Positions 25,053 to 36,700 of a stretch of DNA of 64,000 bases are shown here, in pieces. The stretch covers positions 1-64,000 of the forward strand of contig CALIKX010000047.1 of assembly GCA_938017905.1 (NCBI GenBank). The letters are read 5' to 3'. The stretch is from an uncultured Thermoleophilia bacterium. Lineage in GTDB: Bacteria; Actinomycetota; Thermoleophilia; Miltoncostaeales; Miltoncostaeaceae. A program made the position numbers and the translations under genes. The first letter of the stretch is position 1, and the number at the start of each line of letters is the position of its first letter. The notes below the pieces were generated by a model. It saw nothing but the letters and a program-made list of their open reading frames with translations. It did not search any database and was not told where the DNA came from.

Positions 25053-26600
25053 TCACCGCCGTTCGATTGCCAGGCGCTGCCCGGTCGCCCGGGTAAACAC
25101 ACCGGCCTCCTGGCGCGCCGACCACATGGCCACGTCGATGTCCCCGTCGGCCGTGAGCCACAGCGTGACGAGGTCGCCATCCCGGGCGCACTCGATCCCG
25201 GTGACGGCCCGTGCCCGGCCAACTTCCAGCTGCTCGGCGATGCGCAGGAACGCGGCAAGGCGCAGTATGCGCTCCTCATCGCGGGCCTTGAGGATCGCCC
25301 CGAGGGGCCCGGCGGACTGGATTCTCTTGCGATGTGCCCGCACCAGTTGCGCGATGATCACCAGTTCGCGATGCCGGAACCCCGGCAGGCCGGCATTCAG
25401 CACCAGGTAGTGGCCGTGCTTGTGGTGGTCGTTGTAGTCCACCAGCGTGCCGACGTCGTGCAGCAGTGCCGCGCTGGCAAGCCACTCCCGCTCGCGCGGA
25501 TCACCGTCGTGCACGCCCAGGCGCGCCAGGCCGTCGAAGATCGCCAGCGCGAGCCGGGCAACGTGCTCGCAGTGGGGCCTGTCGTAGCCGTACACCTCCG
25601 CCAGGTCGCGCACGCTCGTGGCCCGGACATCCTCCACCAGCGGTGGCTCGGCGGGCGCGAGAAAGGCCTCCCAGAACACCCCCCACCGCAGGCCCTCGGC
25701 GCATACCTCCACGCGGTCGATCTCGGCGACGTGCATGAGGGCATCGAGCACGACGGCGCCGGCCAGCATGATGTCGGCGCGATCGGCCTTCAGCCCCGGA
25801 ATGCGCTTGCGCTCGCGGCGCGGCAATCCGGCCATCCGGTCGATCAGGTCGCCCAGGGCATCACGACCCATGAGGTAGCCGTGCACCTCCCCCAGGGGGT
25901 ACGAGGCGGCCTTCTGCGCCATCGCCGCCAGGGTCCGCACCGCTCCCCCCATGGCCACCAGCCGCCCCGCCCCGGAGATCCACGGGTCCCGGTGGAATGT
26001 GTCGAGCGCGTGGCGCCGAAGGGCCTTGATGTCGTCGCGCGCCGCGATGTCACCGGCGAGGAAGGCATCCGTCATGCGCACCGCTCCGAGGGGCGCGCTC
26101 ATCGATCGGGCGAGCAGGCGGTCGTCCACGCGGCCCACCTGGATGCTGCCGCCGCCCAGTTCGGCGATGAGGCCGTCGGTCAGCGTGGTGCCGTTGACCG
26201 CCCCGAGGTAGCCATACCGGGCCTCCTCCTCCCCCGTGATGATGCGTGCCGGAAGGCCGGCCCCGGTGATGGCGTCGAGCACCTCATCGCCGTTCGGTGC
26301 GTCACGGATGGCGCTGGTGGCCACCGCCCGCACCTCATCGATATCCGATCCGCGGCAGAACCCCGCGAACAGCCGGGCCACCCGCGCAGCCCGCGCGCAT
26401 GCCTCCGGTCCGATGGGCGCCCCCGGCGGGGTGCCCTCCGTCAGTCGCACCACCTCCCGCACCTCATCCACGAGGCGGAATGGTCCGCCGGGGGCGTACT
26501 CGAACACGACCAGCCGGAATGTGTTGGAGCCCAGGTCCACCACGGCCAGGCGACGCCGCCCGCCCGTCGTGGCGCCGGGCCGCGGTACCCTAGGTCCCAT
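25053..26600 (-). CDS. ppx: Ppx/GppA phosphatase with C-terminal HD domain
   Basis: 515 aa from ATG 26600. The ASKHA-fold phosphatase part has VVDLGSNTFRLVVFE, ATSAIRDAPNGDEVL, ITGEEEARYGYLGAV and AELGGGSIQVG. The C-terminal HD region has LLHDVGTLVDYNDHHKHGHY. These enzymes hydrolyse polyphosphate and/or pppGpp. The start is uncertain: the ATG overlaps the divergent ATG as CATG, and a candidate -10 TAGGGT (26592-26587) lies inside the first codons, so GTG 26543 or 26540, beginning at VVDLGSN, is a serious alternative. Confidence 0.88.
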   Translation of the reverse strand: MGPRVPRPGATTGGRRRLAVVDLGSNTFRLVVFEYAPGGPFRLVDEVREVVRLTEGTPPGAPIGPEACARAARVARLFAGFCRGSDIDEVRAVATSAIRDAPNGDEVLDAITGAGLPARIITGEEEARYGYLGAVNGTTLTDGLIAELGGGSIQVGRVDDRLLARSMSAPLGAVRMTDAFLAGDIAARDDIKALRRHALDTFHRDPWISGAGRLVAMGGAVRTLAAMAQKAASYPLGEVHGYLMGRDALGDLIDRMAGLPRRERKRIPGLKADRADIMLAGAVVLDALMHVAEIDRVEVCAEGLRWGVFWEAFLAPAEPPLVEDVRATSVRDLAEVYGYDRPHCEHVARLALAIFDGLARLGVHDGDPREREWLASAALLHDVGTLVDYNDHHKHGHYLVLNAGLPGFRHRELVIIAQLVRAHRKRIQSAGPLGAILKARDEERILRLAAFLRIAEQLEVGRARAVTGIECARDGDLVTLWLTADGDIDVAMWSARQEAGVFTRATGQRLAIERR

Positions 26601-27315
26601 GTCCACCGGACCCCTCGATCCCCCCGGCGTCGGCGAGTCCGGCGAGGCCCTGGCGCCCATCGCCCCGCGCCACCTCGCATGGCCCGCGCACTTCGACATG
26701 GCGGGGGACGTCGAGTCCGCGTGGGACCGCGTGCTCGCCGCACGTCCCGCGGCGGAGCGACGCACCCTGCTGCGCGCTGATGCCTTCGCGCGCGAAAGAC
26801 ACGAGGGGCAGACCCGCCGTGGCAGTGACACCCCCTACTGGCTGCACCCCGTGCGCGTGGCCATGGGCCTCGTGCAGTGGGGGGTGGTGGACCGCGATGT
26901 GCTGGTCGCCGCGCTGCTCCATGATGTGATCGAGGACACCCTCACCACGCCCGGCGAGATCCGCGCGGCGTTCGGACCGCGGGCCGAAAGCCTGGTGGTA
27001 TGGCTCACGGCGCCGGATGCGCGCGTGATGGGCGCTGCCGTGAGGGGCTACTACCGCCGTCTTCTCGAGCAGGGCCCCCCGGATGCGCACCTCCTCAAGA
27101 TCGCAGATCGCTCGGACAACCTCCGGAGCATCCAGGCACTCGTCATGCGGACCGGTGACACCCACCGCAGGTGGGCGTCGGCATACCTGAACCGCACCCA
27201 GTGGCAGGTGCTGCCGCTGGCGGCCCACGCGCCGTCGCGGGCGCGGGTGGCCCTGGTCACGGCGATGGCGGACCTGGCCCCGCTCGTGGACCCGGGCGCC
27301 TTCACCGAGCCCTAA
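26599..27315 (+). CDS. HD-domain protein of the RelA/SpoT hydrolase type
   Basis: 238 aa. A stand-alone HD domain: ARERHEGQTRRGSDTPYWLH with its metal-site His, VAALLHDVIEDT (the HD pair) and KIADRSDNLRSI (the last Asp). No synthetase, TGS or ACT domain, so this resembles a small alarmone hydrolase (MESH1-like) that would remove pyrophosphate from (p)ppGpp. The gene is divergent from a Ppx/GppA gene, whose product can act on pppGpp. TACCCT (26586-26591) lies 7 nt before the ATG (leaderless). Confidence 0.82.
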   Translation: MSTGPLDPPGVGESGEALAPIAPRHLAWPAHFDMAGDVESAWDRVLAARPAAERRTLLRADAFARERHEGQTRRGSDTPYWLHPVRVAMGLVQWGVVDRDVLVAALLHDVIEDTLTTPGEIRAAFGPRAESLVVWLTAPDARVMGAAVRGYYRRLLEQGPPDAHLLKIADRSDNLRSIQALVMRTGDTHRRWASAYLNRTQWQVLPLAAHAPSRARVALVTAMADLAPLVDPGAFTEP

Positions 27316-27400
27316 CGCGGCCACCACGCGCCCCCCTCGGTCGCCCCGGTTGGATTCACCGCAGATGAGGTGGGTTCCAGCGGACATCGGGGAGGAGATC
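27316..27400. other. Spacer before the small Cys-rich gene
   Basis: 85 bp between the HD-domain gene and the ATG at 27401. It holds a very strong Shine-Dalgarno GGGGAGGAG (27388-27396 region) but no obvious -10 hexamer, so the small gene may be read from the upstream gene's transcript. Confidence 0.4.
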
Positions 27401-27574
27401 ATGGGCGCCGTCATCGACATCGGGAGCCGGGAGGTGGTCGACGTTGACCGCGTCACCGCTCTCCTGGACCGGTTGGAGTGGAGGCTCGACGAGCCGTGCT
27501 CCGTGCCGGGGTGCTCCCACGATGGTGGGTGCTGCGGTCAGGCCGGCCAGCACGAGTTGACGGCCGCCGCCTGA
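27401..27574 (+). CDS. 57-aa Cys-rich small protein
   Basis: MGAVIDIGSREVVDVDRVTA, then LLDRLEWRLDEP and a C-terminal metal-site-like cluster CSVPGCSHDGGCCGQAGQH: four Cys and two His in about 20 residues. The ATG has a near-perfect Shine-Dalgarno (GGAGGAG, 4 nt away), the strongest in the window, which argues that it is really translated. It follows the alarmone-hydrolase-like gene by 85 bp. Possible roles are a zinc-binding regulator or metal carrier; nothing recognised. A longer reading from 27350 lacks a ribosome site. Confidence 0.65.
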   Translation: MGAVIDIGSREVVDVDRVTALLDRLEWRLDEPCSVPGCSHDGGCCGQAGQHELTAAA

Positions 27575-27600
27575 TCCCCCGCGGGTCCGGGGGGCGTCGC

Positions 27601-27629
27601 GCGCCGGGGCAGGGCTCCGCCCCAGGCGC
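27601..27629. terminator. GC hairpin between convergent genes
   Basis: The 90-bp gap (27575-27664) between the Cys-rich gene and rnd holds a hairpin: GCGCC-GGGGC, loop AGGGCTCC, GCCCC-A-GGCGC, a 10-bp stem with one bulged base. There is no T-run on either side. Its place between convergent stops suggests a bidirectional terminator. Confidence 0.4.
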
Positions 27630-27664
27630 CGGCGCCCCCCGTTGCATGCCCGGCTCCGGCCGGG

Positions 27665-28852
27665 TCAGTGTCCGGGCAGCGTGATCTCGGCCAGGTAGGG
27701 CGGCTCGGCGAGCGGTGCGATGCCCAGGCGCCCGGCGGCGAGGTCGCACAGTGCATTGCCCGCCACTTCCCGGCGCCATCCGCGGCCCAGCGGATGGGCA
27801 TCGGTGTCATCACCGGTGAGCACGCAGGCGAGGAACCGGTCCACGTCGTCCCGCGTCGCCACCAGCGTGGGCGCGAGGTCCACCGCGGCCGCGCGGCCGG
27901 TGAGCAGGATCTGCGCAAGCGGCGTGAGGGTGTCCAGTCTGGCCTGCACCCGTGGCGGGGGTGGCGGCCCGAGGGCAAGGGGCGGATCTCCGTCGCCCTC
28001 ATCCATGGCGTGGATGAGGCCCTCCGCCTCGCGCTCGCGCATGGCCGAGGGGACGCCGCGCTCGTCCAGCAGCGCCGCAGGGCCGGCAGGGCGCCGCCGC
28101 GCGATCTCCAGCAGCGTGCGGTCAGGCAGCAGCCAGCCAACGGGACGGTCACGACGGCGGGCCTCCATCTCGCGCCACGCGGCCGCCCGCCGCAGCACGG
28201 CGCGTTCGCGCGGCTGGAGCCGGCCCTGCCCCTTTACCTTGCGCCACGCCTCGAAGGGGTCGGGGGCAACGCGGGCGTCGGGGCCGTAGCGCCGGTGGTG
28301 CTCTTCGATCACCCACTCGGTGCGGCCCAGGGCATCTGCCCGTGCCATCAGCCCATCCACCAGCGCGAACAGGTGGGCCACGTCGCTGGCCGCGTAGTCG
28401 AGTTGCGCACGCGTGAGGGGCCGCCGCGACCAGTCGGAGTAGCCCTCGGTCTTCGCGACCTTGATGTCGAGCACACGCCCGAGCAGGGCGCCCAGGCTCT
28501 GCCCGGCGCCGAGGCCCACGAAGCCGGCGATGAGTTGCGAGTCCAGCAGCGTCGCCGGACGGACGTCGAAGGCCAGCGCGAACAGGGTGAGGTCGGCGCT
28601 GGGCGCGTGCATCACCACCTCGACGGCGGGGTCGGCGAGCAGGGCGGCGATCTGGTCGAGCGGCGCGCCGGCGATCGGATCGACCAGCGAGATGCGGTCC
28701 TCCACGGCCACCTGGGCCAGGCACGGGATGGGCGCATAGGTGCGCTCCCAGAGGAACTCCACGTCGAGGGCCATGCGGCCGGCGGCCCGGGCGTGCCCGG
28801 CAAGGGCGGTGACGGCCTCTGGCGTGTCGAGGATCGTGGCGTTCGTTCTCAC
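27665..28852 (-). CDS. rnd: Ribonuclease D
   Basis: 395 aa from GTG 28852. DEDD exonuclease motifs: MALDVEFLWERTYAP (Exo I), VEVVMHAPSADLTLF (Exo II), and SDWSRRPLTRAQLDYAASDV (Exo III, DEDDy type with Tyr). The first HRDC-like domain begins near residue 205 (LQPRERAVLRRAAAWREMEA), and a second helical region follows. It trims the 3' ends of stable RNAs. It shares a palindromic promoter region with the divergent ABC-F gene; TAATCT (28866-28861) is 8 nt from the GTG. Confidence 0.9.
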   Translation of the reverse strand: MRTNATILDTPEAVTALAGHARAAGRMALDVEFLWERTYAPIPCLAQVAVEDRISLVDPIAGAPLDQIAALLADPAVEVVMHAPSADLTLFALAFDVRPATLLDSQLIAGFVGLGAGQSLGALLGRVLDIKVAKTEGYSDWSRRPLTRAQLDYAASDVAHLFALVDGLMARADALGRTEWVIEEHHRRYGPDARVAPDPFEAWRKVKGQGRLQPRERAVLRRAAAWREMEARRRDRPVGWLLPDRTLLEIARRRPAGPAALLDERGVPSAMREREAEGLIHAMDEGDGDPPLALGPPPPPRVQARLDTLTPLAQILLTGRAAAVDLAPTLVATRDDVDRFLACVLTGDDTDAHPLGRGWRREVAGNALCDLAAGRLGIAPLAEPPYLAEITLPGH

Positions 28853-28872
28853 TGCGCCTAAGATTAGGCACA

Positions 28873-28875
<3 letters not shown>
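28850..28875. promoter_or_regulatory. Palindromic bidirectional leaderless promoter, rnd / ABC-F
   Basis: A 26-bp inverted repeat, CACTGCGCCTAA-GA-TTAGGCACAGTG, with 11 of 12 arm positions matching. Its two ends are the GTG start codons of the two genes. The centre TAAGATTA contains overlapping -10 hexamers: TAAGAT on plus (28859-28864) and TAATCT on minus (28866-28861), each 8 nt from its start codon. No Shine-Dalgarno other than a possible AGG. It can be read as one symmetric promoter or as a dyad operator. Confidence 0.65.
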
Positions 28876-30752
<1,877 letters not shown>

Positions 30753-30756
<4 letters not shown>

Positions 30757-31406
30757 CCGGGCTGGGACCGGGTGACCGCGAGTTCGCGCAACTTGCATCC
30801 ATGTCGGAGGCCGTGGAGGTGCTCGCGGGCGCCGAACTGCCGGAGGCGGACCTGTCGGGCGCCATCGGGATCGTATCGGTGGGCCGCCTGGCCGTCGTGG
30901 TGGATGCCGAGGCCGGGCGCAGCCGTACCATCGCGTTGCTGCAGGAGGGGGATGCGCTGGCACTGCCCGAGGGCGGTTGGCCGGGCGCGCCCGGCGCGCG
31001 GGTGCGCGCCGCCATCGACGCCGAGGTGCTGGTGCTGGCGCGCCCCTTGGATGAGGTGCTGTGTGCTGACGCCACGCTGGGGACGTGGTTGCTGCGGGCG
31101 CTGGCGGCCGCGGTGGCCGATCGCGAGTTGTCGGTGGCAATCGCCCTGGAGCCCCGCCTGGAGCGACGCCTCGTCCTGAAGCTGCGCCAGCTGGCCGACC
31201 GGTGGGGCAAGGTGACGCCGGAAGGGGTGCGGCTCGACCTGCGGGTGACCCATCAGGAACTGGCCGACATGATCGGCGGCGCGCGGGAATCGGTAACCGT
31301 GGCGCTGGGCCGGCTGCAGGACCAGGGCGAGGTGATCGTGCGGCGCCGGACGGTGATCCTGCGCCGCATGGATGATCAGGGGCGCGTGGCCACCGAGACG
31401 GCGTAG
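30753..31406 (+). CDS. Crp/Fnr-type transcriptional regulator
   Basis: 217 aa. An N-terminal cNMP-binding-like beta roll (about 1-115, without the usual phosphate-binding RxA signature I would expect for cAMP) leads into a long dimer helix and a Crp-type HTH: LKLRQLADRWGKV, DLRVTHQELADMIGGARESV, TVALGRLQDQGEV, IVRRRTVILRR. Probably binds DNA as a dimer. Translationally coupled to the ABC-F gene, so it may control that unit or the neighbouring ergothioneine genes; both are guesses. Its 3' end overlaps egtD by 31 bp. Confidence 0.83.
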
Positions 31407-32392
31407 CGGCCGTCCGCATCCTCGTGCCATGACGCGGGCACCAGGCCGGCGTCGGCGTAGAGCGCCTCGACGCCCGCGCGCGTGAACTTGCACGAGATCT
31501 CCGTGCGGATGGTGGAGCCGGCCTCGATGGGCACGACGATGCCGAGCCCCGCAATGGACCACTTGAGGTCGCGGCGTGCGCGGAGGTGCATCTCGACCCG
31601 CGAGGCGCGTGCGTTCCAGCGCGCGACATGTGCGAAGTCGCACGGGTCGGCGTCACCGGCGAAGGCGTGGTTCACGTGCCGGACGATGTTGCGGTTGAAC
31701 TCCGCCGTGACGCCCTCGGCGTCGTCGTAGGCCCGCACCAGCACGTCCGGGTCGTGCGCCAGGTCGGTGCCCAGCAGCAGCGCGTCGCCGGGGCGCATGA
31801 GGCGCGACAGGCGGCGCATCATCGACCTGCGCGGCGCGGGTTCGAGGTTGCCGAGCGTTCCACCGAGGAACGCCACGAGCCTCCTGCCATCCGCCGGGCG
31901 GCGGGGGATCCGCGGAAGGTGGCGCACGAAGTCGCCGGCGATCCCATGCACGCGGGTGCCGGGGTACGCCGCCGCGATGTCGGTGGCGCTCGCCGCGATC
32001 ACGCCGGGGCTGACGTCGAAGGGAACGAAGCGCGTCAGCGTGCCCGCCCGCTCCATGGCGTCGAGGATCGCGCGCGTCTTGCGGGCGGCCCCGGAGCCGA
32101 TCTCCACCAGTTCGGTGGGGGAGTGGGCCGCCACGATGGAATCCATGTGCGCGTGCAGGATCTGCTGCTCCGCACGGGTCTGGTAGTACTCGTCGAGATC
32201 GGTGATGCGCACGAACAGTTCGCACCCCGCATCGTCGTAGAACCAGCGCGGGGGGATCGTGGGCCGCGGTGCGGTGAGCGCGCGGCGCAGCTCATCGGCC
32301 GCCGCCGCGTCATCCCCGGCCGCCACATGGCAGTCAAGGCGCCAGGGAAGGACCTGGCGCGTGCGCGTGGGGGATGCTGCACGCGCGGTCAT
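31376..32392 (-). CDS. egtD: L-histidine N-alpha-methyltransferase EgtD
   Basis: 338 aa from ATG 32392. Matches EgtD (DUF2260): PPRWFYDDAGCELFVRITDL, EYYQTRAEQQIL, LVEIGSGAARKTRAILDAM (SAM-binding), FVPFDVSPGVI, GTLGNLEP, LLGTDLAHD, YDDAEGVTAEFNRNIVRHVN. It trimethylates histidine to hercynine, the first step of ergothioneine synthesis. Overlaps the egtB stop as ATGA. No egtA, egtC or egtE nearby. Confidence 0.95.
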   Translation of the reverse strand: MTARAASPTRTRQVLPWRLDCHVAAGDDAAAADELRRALTAPRPTIPPRWFYDDAGCELFVRITDLDEYYQTRAEQQILHAHMDSIVAAHSPTELVEIGSGAARKTRAILDAMERAGTLTRFVPFDVSPGVIAASATDIAAAYPGTRVHGIAGDFVRHLPRIPRRPADGRRLVAFLGGTLGNLEPAPRRSMMRRLSRLMRPGDALLLGTDLAHDPDVLVRAYDDAEGVTAEFNRNIVRHVNHAFAGDADPCDFAHVARWNARASRVEMHLRARRDLKWSIAGLGIVVPIEAGSTIRTEISCKFTRAGVEALYADAGLVPASWHEDADGRYAVSVATRP

Positions 32393-33690
32393 GCGGCGTC
32401 CCAGGCCAGGCGGAGCCCGGCGAAGATCTGCCGGCGCTGGGGCAGGTCCCAGTTGCGGAAGGTGGTGCGCGCGGCAACCTCCTGGGTGGCCCATGACCCC
32501 CCGCGCAGCACGCGGTACCCCTCGCGGAAGAAGGGCTCGGCGTACTCGCGGTACGGGAAGGCGCGGAAGCCGGGGTAGCCGTGGAATTCCGTGGACGTCC
32601 ACTCCCAGACGTCGCCGAGCATGTGCGCGCATCCGCTGGCGGCGACGCCGGCGGGATAGGCGCCCACGCGGGCCGGACGGAACGACGATTGCCCAAGGTT
32701 CGCACGGCCATCCGCGGGATCGTCGCCCCACGGCGCCCGGGCCCCGCACGCGGATGCCGGGTCAGGCCGTGCCGCGAACTCCCACTCGTCCTCCGTGGGC
32801 AGGCGCGCTCCCGCCCAGCGGGCATGCGCCTCGGCCTCGTGGAAGGACACGTGGCAGAGGATCTCCCGCGGGTCGAGCTCCTCTGCCCGGCCGAACCACG
32901 TACGTGTCCACGTGTCACCGCCGTGGTGATGCCAGTGCAGCGGGGCGGTGATGGCCTCCCGTTGCCGCCATTCCCATCCCTCGGTGCTCCAGTGCCGTGG
33001 GTCGTCGTACCCGCCGTCATCGATGAACGCGAGGTGGCGCCCGATGGTCACCGGATTGCGGTCGATGCGGAACGGGGCGACCCTCCGCTCATGCGGGGGC
33101 TGCTCGCAGTCAAGTGCACCGGCACCCGGCGCCGCTCCCATCACCAGCGTGCCGCCGGCGACGTCGACGGGATCGGCCGCGAGGCCCGTGCCATCGCCGT
33201 CCGGGAGCGGCAGGGCGGTCGGCGCGTATGCGCCGGCGGGCATGAGCTGGAGCGTCTGGAGGAGCGTCTCGTCGTGCTGGGCCTCATGCTGGGCGACCAT
33301 GTGCCACACGAAGCCCCCGGCGGTGAGTTCCGGTCCGTCGTCCGACAGATCGGCATGCGCGAGGACCTCCATCGCGCGACGGCGGACGTCCGCCATGAAC
33401 CGGAGCGACTGGTCGGCATCAAGGATGCGCATGTCGCCGCGCACGGCCCGCGGGGTTTCGAAGGCGTCGTACGTGGCCTGCAGGTCGGGGTGCAGGGGTG
33501 CGGCATCCGAGAGCCGCGTGACGAGCCACAGTTCCTCATATGCGGCGATGTGCGCGAGGTCCCAGGCCGGTGGGCTCATGATGGGGGCGGGGGTGCGCGT
33601 GACCCACGCATCGTCGAGGGGGGCAATGAGGGCCAGGGTGCGATCGCGCACCGTGCCGAGGGCGTCGGCGATGGCGGTAGGGGATGCCAT
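32389..33690 (-). CDS. egtB: Ergothioneine synthase EgtB (hercynine oxygenase)
   Basis: 433 aa from ATG 33690. The N-terminal DinB-like domain carries the iron His ligands: DLAHIAAYEELWL and QHEAQHDETLLQTLQLM (HX3H). The C-terminal FGE-sulfatase domain has FRIDRNPVTIG, CHVSFHEAEAHARWAGARLP, TEDEWEFAAR, GDVWEWTSTEFHGYPGF, and VLRGGSWATQ with TFRNWDLPQRRQIFAGLRLA. It joins hercynine with gamma-glutamylcysteine or cysteine via O2. The start lacks a clear -10 or Shine-Dalgarno (AAGGTGG just upstream is the best candidate). First of the egtBD pair. Confidence 0.95.
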   Translation of the reverse strand: MASPTAIADALGTVRDRTLALIAPLDDAWVTRTPAPIMSPPAWDLAHIAAYEELWLVTRLSDAAPLHPDLQATYDAFETPRAVRGDMRILDADQSLRFMADVRRRAMEVLAHADLSDDGPELTAGGFVWHMVAQHEAQHDETLLQTLQLMPAGAYAPTALPLPDGDGTGLAADPVDVAGGTLVMGAAPGAGALDCEQPPHERRVAPFRIDRNPVTIGRHLAFIDDGGYDDPRHWSTEGWEWRQREAITAPLHWHHHGGDTWTRTWFGRAEELDPREILCHVSFHEAEAHARWAGARLPTEDEWEFAARPDPASACGARAPWGDDPADGRANLGQSSFRPARVGAYPAGVAASGCAHMLGDVWEWTSTEFHGYPGFRAFPYREYAEPFFREGYRVLRGGSWATQEVAARTTFRNWDLPQRRQIFAGLRLAWDAA

Positions 33691-33740
33691 GGAGCCACCT
33701 TGCCCGATCCCCGGGGCGGGCGCATCCCCGTCGGGCCGTG

Positions 33741-33769
33741 CGTGGCACCACTTTGTGAGTGGGGCCACG
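33741..33769 (-). terminator. Hairpin downstream of gltB
   Basis: A stem-loop with 11 of 12 stem positions paired: CGTGGCACCACT and AGTGGGGCCACG around loop TTGTG. It starts 13 nt after the gltB stop on the minus strand and lies before egtB in the 92-bp gap. There is no U-tract, as is common for actinobacterial terminators. It probably insulates egtBD from gltB transcription. Confidence 0.6.
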
Positions 33770-33782
33770 TTCGGCCGGGCGG

Positions 33783-36700
33783 CTACTCGGTGGAGAGGTT
33801 GGGGTCCGCCTGCTGGGTGACCGGGTGGATCGCCACGAAGTGGTCACCGGGCGTATCGATGAGCGTGTCCAGGCGCGCGGCCTCGGCATCCTGGCCGGAT
33901 GCCGCCAGGGCCTCGCGGTAGGCGCCGAGGAGCTCGGCCACGTTCATGGCGTCCTCATCGCCCTCCTCGATCGCCACGATGCTGACCTTCGCAGCCTTTG
34001 ACAGGCGGCGCCGGATGGCGGCCTCGTCGAGGTTCCAGTCGTCGTCCTGACGCACGTAAACCACGCCGCCGGTCATCCCGGAGCACAGCCAGGGGCCGGG
34101 ATCGCCCAGCACCACGGCGCGGCCGCCGGTCATGTACTCGAACGCGAAGCCCTTGCAGTTCGCCCGGGCGCCCAGTGCGCCGATGCGGTCGTCGATCGGC
34201 CCGTCGGGCTCGCCGCCGAGCACCATGTCGGCACCGGAAAGGCGGATGCCCGCGCGCGCGTCCGCATCGCCCTGGATGAGGAAGAGACCGCGTGATGCCC
34301 CGTAGGCGAAGGACTTGCCCACGTGCCCACCGACCCACTCGCCGGAGTCGGAGAGGGCCTTCAGCACCTGCACCTCGCCTCCCAGGGAGCACTTGCCCAC
34401 GCCGTCCTGCGCGCCACCCGTCACCCGGATGCGCACGCCCTCCACGTTGAAGGCGGCCAGTCCGGACCCGGTGGCCGCGCCATCGGTGAACCGCAGGTCC
34501 ACCAAGGTGCCCGCATGGCCCTCCGGGGCGGTCTCGGCCACCTTCGCCGTGAGTCCCTCCGGCGTGTGCAGGCCCGTGCGGGCCCGTGCGATGACCCCGG
34601 CGAGGTCGGTGCCGAGGTTGCGGTCGCGCGCCGTCAGGTCCCTCTCCTCCACGGCGAGCACTGTCGCGGCCTCGAGGGCCTCCTGCGCGGCGTCCGGCGC
34701 CCGGTGGGGCGGGGGAGGCGCGAAGGGGCGGAAGTACCGCTCGCCGTTGTCGTGGGCGCCCAGCGTGCGGTCCCGCGTAGGCGTGAGGAGGCCGTCCAGG
34801 TCCATCTCGGAATGGTGCGAGATCTGCGCGAGCCTGTCCGACTGGCCGACGAGTTCCTGCACGTCGTCCACGCCCATCTCGCCGGCGATGCGCCGCATGG
34901 CCTCGCCCATCTCGGTGAAGTAGCGCATCAGGGCCTCGACGGCGGGCTCGTACACGCGGGGCACGAAGCGCTTGAGACCGCGGTGCTGGGCCTCCTCCTC
35001 GTCCATCTGCGTGGCGATGCCCACATGGCAGGTATCCAGCTGGCACCCGCGGCAGATCGTGCAGCCGATGGCCACCATGGATGCGGTGCCGAACCCCAGG
35101 CGGTTGGCCCCCAGGCAGATGAGCTTGATGGCATCCGCGGCAGTGCGGAGGCCGCCGTCCGCCCAGATCTCCACGCGGTCGCGGATTCCGGCCTCCACGA
35201 GCGCATGGTGCGCCAGCACCGTGCCGATCTCGCACGGAAGGCCTGCGCGGCGCAGGGCGTGAAGGCGCGCGGCGCCCGTGCCGCCGTCGAACCCGGAGAG
35301 CGTGAGCACGTCCGCCCCCGCCTTGGCGATGCCGACGGCGATCGTGCCGATGCCCGGCACCACGGGGACCTTCACGATCACCTTGGCGTACGGGTTGGCC
35401 GTCTTGAGCTCGTCGATGAGCTGGGCGAGGTCCTCGATCGAGTACAGGTCGTGGTTGTTCGAGGGGCTGATGAGGTCCGAGCCGACGGTGGCGTTCCGCG
35501 CCGCCGCGATGGCCTCGGTCACCTTGGAGCCGGGCAGGTGCCCGCCCTCGCCGGGCTTCGCGCCCTGGCCGATCTTGATCTCGATCCACTCCGAGGCGTT
35601 CATCAGCAGCGACGACACCCCGAATCGGCCGGATGCGATCTGCACGCCGCGGTGCTTCGGGTACTTGCCGTACATGTCGCGGATCTCGCCGCCCTCGCCG
35701 TTCATGCACAGCATGTCGGCCCGGAAGGCGGCCTCGGCGTAGGCCCGGAAGGGCGTCTCGCCCTGGCTGCCGAACGACATCGACGAGATGACGTAGGGCA
35801 GGTCATGCTCGCCCACGCGGCTGGAGACCCGGCCGGCGGGGATGCGCTCGCCCTCGGGCGCCAACTGCACGCCGATGGCATGGCGCAGGGCGACGGGCTG
35901 GTCGTCCTCCAGCGCCTGGCAGGTCTCCGCGAACTCCTCGTAGCCGCGCTCGCTGTTGGCGACGCGCGCAAGCGCCTTCCACACCTTCGGGTACATGCGC
36001 GGCAGCTTCACCTTGCCGCCGCCGTCCTCGCCGGCGCGGATCACGCGCCCGTGCTCGGCCAGCACATCCAGGCGGTCGAAGTCCAGGCCCCGGCCCTCCG
36101 AGGCGCAGAAGCCCGGGATCCCCAGGATCTCCAGGACCTCGGGAGCGATGCCGATGGCTGACACGAGCCGCCCGTAGCCCCGGATCTCGTGGATCCCAAG
36201 GGTCGAGAGCACCTTCTCGAGACCCTTCTGGAGGCCCTCCAGCAGGCGTCCCGCCGCGGCCTCGGGCTCGGGCGATCCGTCCACTGCCTGCTCGACCATC
36301 GCATACGGGCACACGGCGTTGGCCCCCACGCCGATGGCCACCACGATGTCGTGCACGTTGCGGATGCCGACGGCCTTCAGGACCACGCTCACGCGGCGCC
36401 GCAGCGCCACGCCGTCCTCGTCGAACTCCTCGCGCAGCGCCTTATCCACCGCGGCGACGGCCAGGTGGGGGTCGCAGACGCGCTGCTGGGACGTCGCCAG
36501 GCGATCCTCGAGCACGAGGATCTCCGCCCCAGCGCGCACCGCGTCGATCGCGGCCTCGCGCAGGCGCGCAATGTGCTCGCGCGTGGAGTGATCCGTCGAG
36601 AAGTAGAGGGGGAGGCGCGCGTAGCGGTCGGCCCATGCCGCCTCGACGTCCTCCATGACCGCGACGCCCTGGCCGGCGGCCACCCGCCGGAGCTCCGGCA

